The position numbers were made by a program, and so were the translations under genes. A stretch of 64,000 bases of DNA, from NCBI RefSeq assembly GCF_000332195.1, contig NZ_KB235924.1:20167-84166 (forward strand), in the 5' to 3' direction. A model generated the notes under the pieces. The model ran no database searches and had not been told where the DNA came from. It worked only from the letters and a program-made list of their open reading frames with translations. This stretch comes from Pleurocapsa sp. PCC 7319 (GTDB taxonomy: Bacteria > Cyanobacteriota > Cyanobacteriia > Cyanobacteriales > Xenococcaceae). Positions 56,988 to 64,000 of the stretch are shown here, piece by piece (the stretch's first letter is position 1; every line of letters begins with the position of its first letter).

Positions 56988-58466
56988 CTAAACAGTTGCT
57001 GGTTTAGGTTCTGGTTTTGGAGGTTCAGAATTGGCGATCGCCTGTTCTACCTTGTCTGCTAATTCAGGATAAACATTGCGAAATAGCTGCATCTGGTCTT
57101 TAATAACTTCTTCGCTAGCTTTACCCAAGCTACCAGCGATATTGTTATACAAACGTTTTTTTTCGTCATTATCGAGCATATCGTAATACATTCGCGCCTG
57201 ATCGTAATGATCCTCTTCATCTAGTTCGATCCGTGCTGCCATCCCAGAAACATGATAAGGTGGTGCTTCAGCATTTTGATCTGCCTGAGGATAACCTTCG
57301 TGAGAAGGATTATAGTTAATACGTCCACCTTTATTGCTGTCTGTACGCATCAAGCCATCACGGTAGGGATCGTTAACTTTAGTAGCATGAGGTTGATTAA
57401 CAGGAATATTATCGTAATTAACGCTGAGACGATGACGATGGGCATCAGCATAGGACATAATTCGTGCCTGTAGCATCCGATCTGGCGACCAAGAAATTCC
57501 AGGAACAACGTTTCCCGGAGAAAATGCAGCCTGTTCTACTTCTGCAAAATAGTTTTCAGGATTACGGTTTAATTCAAATTTACCAACTCTCTGCAAGGGA
57601 AAATCTGCGTGAGGCCATATTTTAGTGAGGTCAAAGGGATTCCACTGGAAATTCTGTGCCTGTTTGTCAGTCATAGTCTGAATATGCATTGTCCAAGAAG
57701 GATAATCCCCTTCTTCAATAGCATTATACAAATCCTTTGCTGCCCATCGAGGTTCGATTCCCTGCATTTTGCGCCACTGCTCATCGGTAAAGAATTTATT
57801 GCCTTGGTCAGTTTTGAAGTGGAATTTGACCCAAATACGCTCGTTTTCCTCATTAATCAGGCTAAAAGTATGGCTACCGTAACCATTCATGTGTCTCCAT
57901 CCCATTGGTGCTCCGCGATCTCCCATTAACCACAATACCTGATGAATACTTTCGGGAGTTAATGACAAAAAATCCCACCACATCTGGTCATGTCGCCAGT
58001 GTTCTTTGGGGTGTTCTTTTTGCGAGCGGATAAAGTCCATAAACTTGATCGGATCGCGCATAAAAAAGATAGGTGTATTGTTACCTACCATGTCCCAATT
58101 GCCCTCCTCAGTGTAAAACTTAACGGCAAATCCTCTTAAGTCGCGATAAATATCGGAACCACCTTTAGATTTAGCAACAGCAGAGAAACGGGCAAAGATT
58201 TCAGTTTGCTTTCCTACTTCTGAAAATAGCTTAGCTTTAGTATATTGAGTAATATCATCAGTTACAGTAAAGGTTCCATAGGCACCAGAACCAATTGCGT
58301 GAACTACTCGCTCAGGGATACGTTCGCGGTTAAAGTGTGCCATCTTTTCTAGAAGAGTATAGTCTTCTAGCAGTAAAGGACCTTGCTTACCTACGGATTT
58401 GGATACTGTATTGCTAGGTACTGGAATACCAGACGCATTAGTCAAAATTTCTTGATTATTAACCAC
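56988..58466 (-). CDS. katA: Monofunctional haem catalase
   Basis: The protein has 492 residues from the GTG at 58466, preceded by AGAGGA at the right spacing. The frame runs further up to a TTG at 58613, but those 49 residues are hydrophobic and basic and lack a ribosome site. Catalase normally starts just before LTNASGIPV. Landmarks are RVVHAIGSGAYGTF with the distal His, VGNNTPIFFMRD with the distal Asn, and RIMSYADAHRHRL with the proximal haem Tyr. It converts H2O2 to water and oxygen. It is a small-subunit type in length, with a Pro-rich end. Confidence 0.92.
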   Translation of the reverse strand: MVNNQEILTNASGIPVPSNTVSKSVGKQGPLLLEDYTLLEKMAHFNRERIPERVVHAIGSGAYGTFTVTDDITQYTKAKLFSEVGKQTEIFARFSAVAKSKGGSDIYRDLRGFAVKFYTEEGNWDMVGNNTPIFFMRDPIKFMDFIRSQKEHPKEHWRHDQMWWDFLSLTPESIHQVLWLMGDRGAPMGWRHMNGYGSHTFSLINEENERIWVKFHFKTDQGNKFFTDEQWRKMQGIEPRWAAKDLYNAIEEGDYPSWTMHIQTMTDKQAQNFQWNPFDLTKIWPHADFPLQRVGKFELNRNPENYFAEVEQAAFSPGNVVPGISWSPDRMLQARIMSYADAHRHRLSVNYDNIPVNQPHATKVNDPYRDGLMRTDSNKGGRINYNPSHEGYPQADQNAEAPPYHVSGMAARIELDEEDHYDQARMYYDMLDNDEKKRLYNNIAGSLGKASEEVIKDQMQLFRNVYPELADKVEQAIANSEPPKPEPKPATV

Positions 58467-58700
58467 CAATTTTCCTCTCAGAGCGATCGCTCTATTTACT
58501 GCTCTTTCATAGATGCTAGTGGGATATGCGAAGTGAAAGCGTCTAACTTTAGACAGATAGCGATGGAAGTAGAAAGAGATAAAAACAATTATACGCAAGA
58601 CAAATCTTGACAACTCAGCTTAGATCTAACTAGAGAGAGAAGAAAAAAACTAGCGATCGCTATAAAATCAGGGCAAATATATTTGCTTAATTGATAATTA

Positions 58701-59105
58701 ATGGATAAAACTCAACAATTAAAAAATCTTCAGAGAATTCGAAAAATTACTAATCTTTTAGATTCAGCTATTGGTATTCCCGGAACTAAATTTCGGATCG
58801 GTTTAGATCCCATTTTGGGATTATTCCCAGGAGGAGGAGATTTGATTGGTGCGATTATCTCTGCGTATATGATTTATTTAGCTGCTCATTTTGGATTAAA
58901 AAAAGAAGAAATTGGCAAAATGGCTGGTAATGTGGCAATTGAAACCATACTAGGCTCAATACCCTTAGTTGGAGATCTTTTCGATGCTTATTTTAAAGCT
59001 AATAGCCGCAATTTAGAAATTTTAGAAAATCACATAGAGAATTCAAATAGTCAAAGCTTACTACACCAGAAGCAAGACTCAAAATTAGAAACTCAAGTAG
59101 TTTAA
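58701..59105 (+). CDS. DUF4112 membrane protein
   Basis: The protein has 134 residues. LLDSAIGIPGTKFRIGLDPILGLFPGGGDLIGAI and IETILGSIPLVGDLFDAYFKAN are the two Gly/Pro-rich segments that define DUF4112, each partly membrane embedded. The function is unknown. The gene diverges from catalase across a ~235-base gap that should carry both promoters. Confidence 0.82.
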   Translation: MDKTQQLKNLQRIRKITNLLDSAIGIPGTKFRIGLDPILGLFPGGGDLIGAIISAYMIYLAAHFGLKKEEIGKMAGNVAIETILGSIPLVGDLFDAYFKANSRNLEILENHIENSNSQSLLHQKQDSKLETQVV

Positions 59106-59140
59106 AAACGATATTTATCTAATACTTACGGAGATAATAA

Positions 59141-59383
59141 ATGCTTCAAGGAATAGAACTAATCAACTGTGCCAAAGCAAATGCCAAGCAAGGAATAGAA
59201 GTAGCAGCAGAACGTTCTGGTTATGATGAAAATACTGGCTTATTTATTGAAAATTTGAATAAAGCTTGCCAACAAATTGGTGTGAACATTAAAGAACTAG
59301 ATGATTTAATTACCGATCAACAAATAGCAAAAGAAAATCGAAAAGTAATGGATATATCACCTGATTCACCTTCCGACTTGTAA
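59141..59383 (+). CDS. Small soluble hypothetical protein
   Basis: The protein has 80 residues with GGAG about 8 bases upstream, 35 bases after the DUF4112 gene and probably co-transcribed with it. It is helical (LINCAKANAKQGIEVAAERSG and LFIENLNKACQQIG) and acidic towards the end. No family is recognised. Confidence 0.55.
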   Translation: MLQGIELINCAKANAKQGIEVAAERSGYDENTGLFIENLNKACQQIGVNIKELDDLITDQQIAKENRKVMDISPDSPSDL

Positions 59384-59423
59384 CATATACACAGCATCTA
59401 CGTATACAGCCTCCTTACCGATT

Positions 59424-60742
59424 CGTGCCGTAAAGCCCCTGGCTTCAGACATGGGGCTTTACGGCACGGCTAGCACTTGCTGGGTTAGTTTATGCTTATA
59501 TGATAGCATAAGAATATGTTAGTTCTAGAGATGAAGATACAAGCCAAGCCAACTCAATACGATGCGATGGATGAAGCCATCAGAACGGCACAATTCATAC
59601 GCAACAAAGCATTGCGATATTGGATGGACAATAAAGGAGTAGGAAAATACCAGCTATCGGCATACTGTAAAGTACTAGCTGCTGAATTCCCCTTTGCTCA
59701 CAAGCTAAATTCAATGGCCAGACAAAGCAGTGCAGATCGAGCCTGGGCTGCAATATCTCGTTTCTATCAAAACTGTAAACATAAAACTCCTGGAAAAAAG
59801 GGATTTCCTAAGTTCAAGAAGCATTCTCGCTCGGTCGAGTATAAGACTACAGGTTGGAAGCTTTCTGAAAATAGAAAACAGATAACCTTCACCGATCAGA
59901 ATAATATCGGTCGGGTCAAGCTAAAAGGTACAAGAGATTTGAATTGGTACGATATCAAACAATTCAAACGAGTACGAATAGTTAGACGTGCTGATGGTTA
60001 TTATGGTCAGTTTTTAGTCGATGCCGACAACCGAGAAAGAGTAGAACCATCTTATTCTGAAATTGGTTTAGACGTTGGCTTGAACTATTTCTGTACCGAC
60101 GACAAAGGGAATCAGATTGAGAATCCTCGGTTTTATCGAAGAGGTGAAAAAGCACTCAATCGCTTAAACCGAAGCAAGTCTAAAAAGTACGTCAAAAGTA
60201 AAAAACCACAGTCTAAGAACTATCACCAAGCGAGAAAAAGATACGCCCTAAAGCATCTTAAGATAAGTAGGCAACGTAAAGACCATGCCGTGAAATTGGC
60301 ACGGTGCGTAATCACATCTAACGATGTAGTCGCTTATGAAGACTTAAGAATTGGCAAGATGGTAAAAAATCACAATCTTGCCAAGTCGATAACCGACGCT
60401 GGCTGGTATCAATTTAGAGTGTGGTTAGAGTACTTTGGCTATAAGTTTGGCAAAGTAACAGTTGCCGTACCACCGCAGTATACTTCTGTTAACTGCTCTG
60501 GTTGCGGAGCTAAAGTAACTAAAACTCTCAGCACCAGAACTCATAAGTGTAAGTGTGGCTGTGTTCTCGACCGAGATGAAAATGCAGCTAGAAACATCCT
60601 CTCTTTAGGATTAAGTACCGTGGGACACACGGGATCTAAAGCTTGGGGAGACGAAACCTCTATCTTGGCTGATGAGAATTTGTCAGGGTAAGTTTTTTCT
60701 ACGAACCAAGAATCTCCCGCATTCATGCGTGGGGAGTGTCAA
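59424..60742 (+). mobile_element. tnpB-only IS200/IS605-family element
   Basis: The left side has a perfect 16-base stem, CGTGCCGTAAAGCCCC (59424-59439) and its complement (59453-59468). The right end is CTCCCGCATTCATGCGTGGGGAGTGTCAA, ending at 60742. Between them is one intact tnpB and no tnpA transposase. Subterminal hairpins are the transposase recognition sites of this family, so movement would need a TnpA supplied in trans. The 3' end and right end should also encode the TnpB guide (omega) RNA, with the guide taken from the flank after 60742. The outer left boundary may be some bases before 59424. Confidence 0.75.
59516..60691 (+). CDS. tnpB: TnpB RNA-guided endonuclease (IS200/IS605 OrfB)
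   Basis: The 391-residue protein has the full family length. It has a Lys/Arg-rich N-terminal helix-turn-helix region, RuvC-I Asp in IGLDVGLNYFCTD, RuvC-II Glu in VVAYEDLRIGKM, a zinc finger (CSGCG ... CKCGC) and RuvC-III Asp in DRDENAARNIL. All catalytic residues are present, so it may be active. TnpB cuts DNA at sites matching its guide RNA and helps the element persist. It is the only gene of the element. The N-terminal Met at 59516 follows a weak AAGAA. Confidence 0.92.
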   Translation: MLVLEMKIQAKPTQYDAMDEAIRTAQFIRNKALRYWMDNKGVGKYQLSAYCKVLAAEFPFAHKLNSMARQSSADRAWAAISRFYQNCKHKTPGKKGFPKFKKHSRSVEYKTTGWKLSENRKQITFTDQNNIGRVKLKGTRDLNWYDIKQFKRVRIVRRADGYYGQFLVDADNRERVEPSYSEIGLDVGLNYFCTDDKGNQIENPRFYRRGEKALNRLNRSKSKKYVKSKKPQSKNYHQARKRYALKHLKISRQRKDHAVKLARCVITSNDVVAYEDLRIGKMVKNHNLAKSITDAGWYQFRVWLEYFGYKFGKVTVAVPPQYTSVNCSGCGAKVTKTLSTRTHKCKCGCVLDRDENAARNILSLGLSTVGHTGSKAWGDETSILADENLSG

Positions 60743-61114
60743 TTCAACCCGACGTATACTATTGGAGCAGGGCCAGCGCAAGAAAAAAACGCACATAATA
60801 TGTTAATGGGTATCAGCTATCAGCTATCAGCCGTTCAGAAAAGGCTTTATACCACATGCGGCGAACTAAGCGCCTTTGTCCTGAACGAAGACCACTAAAC
60901 GAAGTTTAGTGGGGGGCATTAAACCTAATAGCTTAAAGCTCTCAGCCATTTACAAAGCGTAAACTTTAGAGCTGAAAGCTGATAGCTATAAGCTGACAGC
61001 CTGGCTGCCTGACACATTTCAGTAAAACCATTTTCAGCAATAGCATTTTACCTCCCAAATTCGGCGTTGGTGAATGCGTAATGCTTTAAACGCAAAAAGG
61101 TAGAGTTTTAAATC
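60743..61114. other. Intergenic repeat-rich region
   Basis: No gene is seen. It has heptad repeats of the AGCTATC type at about 60808-60832 and 60935-60990, and a hairpin CCACTAAAC-GAA-GTTTAGTGG near 60892. The first bases, directly after the tnpB element, are the expected guide portion of its omega RNA. Confidence 0.55.
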
Positions 61115-62518
61115 TTAAGTAGAGTTTTTTTCTGTGGTTTGTAAAAGTGGGGAAGCAATTAAATACACTAAAAAGCCCGCAGTCATACCAGGAAAAACTT
61201 CATATACGGCGTCAGACAGATGTAATCCTAATTTCCAAGTCATTGCGACTGTAATACCTATTATCATGATGGCGATCGCTAGTGGAGTAGAAACAGGTTT
61301 TTCTAGAGTGCGTAAAATCAGTAATACTCCCAAGCCAGAGGCTAGAATTGACCAGGCGAAGGTAATCAAACCAAAGACATTGTCGTTATTGAGCAAAGCA
61401 ATTACCAAAACAATAGCGGTGACGACTATAGTGCCGATTTTGGCAAACGTATATGATTTAGCTAATCCAGGAAATAAGTCTTGAGTCAAGGCAGCAGAAC
61501 AAGATAAGATCTGAGAATCTGCGGTTGAGATAGTAGCAGCAAACAAACCAGCTAACATCACACCAACTAATATTCCGGGTAACAGTTCTTGAGACAAATC
61601 CAGTAACGCTAATTCTGGATCATTTAAACTTGGCAGTAGTACTCGCGCTGCTAATCCAATAAAAATAGCAGCAAAGGCTGTTACCAGACCACAGATGATT
61701 TTAATATCCCGCGCTTTACCCATATTATTTGCTGAATCTAGTGCCATCGCTCTCACTAAAATGTGAGGTTGTCCGACAACACCAAAACCAGCAACTAACC
61801 AACCAATAAAAAAGGGTACAAAGCCCCAGGTCAAATTGGTAGGAAATAAGGTTATTAGGTTTGCATCTATTTGTCTTAAATTGGTATATAGGTTATTTAA
61901 TCCACCACCTGCGGAAATAGTTACGATAAACAACAGTAACAAAGCCACAATCATCACAATGCTTTGTACCGCATCAGTCCAAATTGAGGCTCGAATTCCT
62001 CCGGAGAAGCAATAAATTAACACAATAATTGCACCAATAATAACTCCCCAAGCATAATTCCAACCAAATAAACTATTCAAGGCTTTACTTCCTGCTAACA
62101 ACTGTGCAGCAGCATAGGTACCTAAAAAGACAATGGTAATTAGTGCTGAAATAATCGTAATCCATCGATATCCCGGTTGACGTTGTGCCAAAAATGCGGG
62201 AACAGTTTCTGAGTCAGAGGCTTCGGAAACTTGGCGCAAATTCTTAAAAACTAACATCCAAGCTATATAATCGCCGATCGCCCAACCAATTGCTAACCAA
62301 ATCGCCGATAAACCCTGAGTATAGGCATAGCCTACTTGTCCAGTAAACAAAAAACCACTTTGTCCAGTAGATAAAGCTGATAAAGCGATCGCCCAAGGAT
62401 TGACATTTCTTCCTGCTAACAAATAATCGGTAGTAGTATTTTGTTTTTGCGTTGCTGCAAAAATACCAACTACAGTAAATAAAATCAAAAAGACAATAAA
62501 AGTTAAAGCGATTGACAT
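61115..62518 (-). CDS. Sodium:solute symporter (SSS/PutP-like)
   Basis: The protein has 467 residues with about 13 membrane helices. ALSTGQSGFLFTGQVGYAYTQG and the later AGLFAATISTADSQILS are hallmarks of the SSS family, the latter with the Na2-site Ser/Thr pair. Closest in look to PutP proline symporters, but the substrate is not proven. Betaine or other osmolytes are possible. It follows mysC by 29 bases on the same strand, so it may share the transcript. Confidence 0.8.
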   Translation of the reverse strand: MSIALTFIVFLILFTVVGIFAATQKQNTTTDYLLAGRNVNPWAIALSALSTGQSGFLFTGQVGYAYTQGLSAIWLAIGWAIGDYIAWMLVFKNLRQVSEASDSETVPAFLAQRQPGYRWITIISALITIVFLGTYAAAQLLAGSKALNSLFGWNYAWGVIIGAIIVLIYCFSGGIRASIWTDAVQSIVMIVALLLLFIVTISAGGGLNNLYTNLRQIDANLITLFPTNLTWGFVPFFIGWLVAGFGVVGQPHILVRAMALDSANNMGKARDIKIICGLVTAFAAIFIGLAARVLLPSLNDPELALLDLSQELLPGILVGVMLAGLFAATISTADSQILSCSAALTQDLFPGLAKSYTFAKIGTIVVTAIVLVIALLNNDNVFGLITFAWSILASGLGVLLILRTLEKPVSTPLAIAIMIIGITVAMTWKLGLHLSDAVYEVFPGMTAGFLVYLIASPLLQTTEKNST

Positions 62519-62547
62519 TAGCTGATTACTGATTACTGATTACTGTT

Positions 62548-63903
62548 TTAATCTCCGCCAATTTCTACTAGTTTGCCAATATTAAAGTCAATTTTGACCC
62601 AGCCTTTAAGACGACGTAAATTATCTAGTAGTAGCAGGGGAATTTGCCAATTATGGAGCATTAAAAAAGGTAAAGGATCTTGGGGATCTAAGATGGCATC
62701 AGTTCCTTGAGTTATTTTGTGCCACCAAGCTTTTAGTTCTGTAACAGAACGAATACTTAATAGTCTCCAAAGTTCATGGTAAGTCCAATAGGTTGGCTTA
62801 CTATCAGGTAAAGGAGTAATTGGTTTTTCATTTAATTCACCATCGGTCAAATAAGCTTTGGCTACTCCAGGATGATCGTGAAACATGGTAATCGCAGAAT
62901 GCAGACGAGGATTACACTCGATGGGGTAAACTGTTCCGTCACTGGTTTGAATCATGTCGAAACAAATTTGTCCTGTCAGATTCATTTTGCTGACAAAAGT
63001 TTCTACCCATTGATAGATAGCAGGATTATCTACTTGTTCGTAGTTAACCTGGAAAGGAGACGATTTGGAACAACAGTGCAGTCTGATTTTTCCATTACGT
63101 GCTGTAGCATGAAAACAGTATTCTTGTCCGCGAACAAATTCTTGCATCACCCAAGGTTTTGCTTCACTAATCGGCAAACTACGAACGTATTCTTCCATTT
63201 CTGGAAAGGGTAATCGAGTTAAATCTAAACGCAGAACCGAATCATAGGGAATGCTTTTAACAATATATTTACTGCCGTCACGTTCAAAATCAAAGTCTAG
63301 TATTTGCTGCGGATCGGTAATCCGAAATACCTTGGGGGCAGACAAACCTAATTCTCTGGCTTTAGTGCAGAAAGCATGTTTATCATCAAGTATTTCTGTT
63401 TCTTCTGGATCGAGATGTATTGACTCACAAAAAGGTTCTAAAACCTTTTTGGCTAGAGAATCATAGTAACTGGCAACAGGACTGGATACGGGGACAAAAA
63501 CATCAATATTATTCTGTTTAACTATCTCCAATAGTCCCTGGCAGTATCCTTCCCTATCTTTTTCTGGTGCTGGTACGGTAAAAAAACCGGTGACTGCGCG
63601 AGAAAAACGATGTCCCGATAGCCAGTATTTATGAGTTTCAACTAAATAGACTTCATGCCCATCTTGATGAAAAGACCTTGCAAGCTGCAATGCCTTAGTC
63701 ATTTTTGCCCCGGTAATCAAAATTCTTTTTTTGTCTGTTGGGGAAACATTTTTCTTTTGCCAAGGGGTGTTGAAAAAATTTCTGACCAATGATAGTAAAA
63801 CCATTACCAGGTTAAAAGGTAACAGAAGTAATAATAGAATCAGCGTTCCTAGATTTTTTACCAACACTGAAATAGCTCTGGAAACAAATAGTATCTGTGC
63901 CAT
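62548..63903 (-). CDS. mysC: MysC-like ATP-grasp ligase (mycosporine-glycine synthase)
   Basis: The protein has 451 residues. An N-terminal hydrophobic segment (about 15-42) is followed by an ATP-grasp enzyme that fits MysC of Anabaena: MTKALQLARSFHQDGHEVYLVE, KSIPYDSVLRLDLTRLP, WVMQEFVRGQEYCFHA, ECNPRLHSAITMF and the ending FNIGKLVEIGGD. MysC joins glycine to 4-deoxygadusol with ATP to make mycosporine-glycine, a UV screen. mysA and mysB, which make 4-deoxygadusol, would be expected upstream beyond the window edge. A symporter gene follows by 29 bases. Confidence 0.85.
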   Translation of the reverse strand: MAQILFVSRAISVLVKNLGTLILLLLLLPFNLVMVLLSLVRNFFNTPWQKKNVSPTDKKRILITGAKMTKALQLARSFHQDGHEVYLVETHKYWLSGHRFSRAVTGFFTVPAPEKDREGYCQGLLEIVKQNNIDVFVPVSSPVASYYDSLAKKVLEPFCESIHLDPEETEILDDKHAFCTKARELGLSAPKVFRITDPQQILDFDFERDGSKYIVKSIPYDSVLRLDLTRLPFPEMEEYVRSLPISEAKPWVMQEFVRGQEYCFHATARNGKIRLHCCSKSSPFQVNYEQVDNPAIYQWVETFVSKMNLTGQICFDMIQTSDGTVYPIECNPRLHSAITMFHDHPGVAKAYLTDGELNEKPITPLPDSKPTYWTYHELWRLLSIRSVTELKAWWHKITQGTDAILDPQDPLPFLMLHNWQIPLLLLDNLRRLKGWVKIDFNIGKLVEIGGD

Positions 63904-63915
63904 TTTTAGAAGTCA

Positions 63916-63967
63916 GGAGCCGGAAAATTAGATTTTAATTTCAACAGTTTAAACATTTTTCGGCTCC
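63916..63967. repeat. Inverted repeat upstream of mysC
   Basis: GGAGCCGGAAAA (63916-63927) and TTTTTCGGCTCC (63956-63967) pair with one mismatch around a 28-base AT-rich loop, 13 bases from the mysC start. It could be a terminator of an upstream gene or an operator. The long loop makes a terminator less likely. Confidence 0.4.
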
Positions 63968-64000
63968 CTTTTTCCCTCCAATTTACTTGCGTCTAATAAT

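Noticed and set aside
58467-58613. 49-residue N-terminal extension of catalase from a TTG start
   Set aside because: It has no ribosome site and a composition unlike catalase. A GTG with a good AGAGGA site lies at the normal start.
1-64000. tRNA, rRNA and CRISPR arrays
   Set aside because: No cloverleaf with a GGTTCGA-type arm, no rRNA stretch and no regularly spaced direct repeats were noticed on reading. A dedicated tRNA scan could still find one.

Overview
The window is from a cyanobacterium. The HIP1 octamer GCGATCGC is scattered throughout, the base composition is AT-rich, and several families are typical of cyanobacteria: an sll0787-type protein, a PATAN/CheY/CheW/MCP/CheA taxis cluster, a CcmM-like gamma-carbonic anhydrase, DUF4112, MysC and an olefin-synthase-type polyketide synthase. 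The gene mix would suit a unicellular or baeocyte-forming lineage (Pleurocapsa/Xenococcus/Stanieria type), but that placement is a guess.

Layout. 0-3.7 kb: the 3' fragment of urtD, an intact urtE, then three genes of the Nit1C/sll0783-0787 nitrogen cluster. 3.9-8.7 kb: a GAF-LuxR regulator, small and decayed genes, transposon remains and the rimB-rimK pair. 8.7-23.5 kb, all minus strand: a membrane-anchored WD40 protein, a ferric-reductase-like membrane protein, and a cluster of large acidic, probably secreted proteins. These are a vanadium haloperoxidase, an FG-GAP/ASPIC/SnoaL protein and two paralogues with N-terminal repeats. All four end in the same RTX-plus-tail module of about 90 residues. 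Relics of a further member lie on both sides of an alpha/beta hydrolase gene. 22.5-38.9 kb, minus strand: a three-protein polyketide synthase line (FAAL-ACAD-ACP, KS-AT-ACP, KS-AT-KR-ACP-ST-TE), followed by an unknown membrane-associated protein and preceded by a small protein and a probable DNA-binding protein.

39.5-50.0 kb, plus strand: a gamma-carbonic-anhydrase-like protein with altered zinc ligands, then a Pix/Pil-type taxis operon. Its PixG equivalent is split into PATAN and receiver genes, followed by a Mo-nitro_C-like protein, receiver, CheW, dCache-GAF methyl-accepting protein and CheA-receiver hybrid. 50.1-59.4 kb: a stand-alone clpX, DUF1003, a duplicated PRC-barrel/DUF2382 stress protein, a cyclase, a K+-channel-like protein with an odd filter, catalase, DUF4112 and small genes. 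59.4-60.7 kb: a tnpB-only IS200/IS605 element. 61.1-63.9 kb: a Na+/solute symporter and mysC of mycosporine synthesis, the latter at the window edge.

The most interesting parts are the polyketide line and the family of secreted proteins next to it. The final PKS protein has the KS-AT-KR-ACP-ST-TE order of CurM and cyanobacterial olefin synthases, and the spacing of its TE catalytic residues matches CurM. The acyl-CoA dehydrogenase fused into the loading protein and the extra module without a reductase predict an enone with a terminal alkene rather than a plain 1-alkene. Whether the haloperoxidase acts on that product is open.
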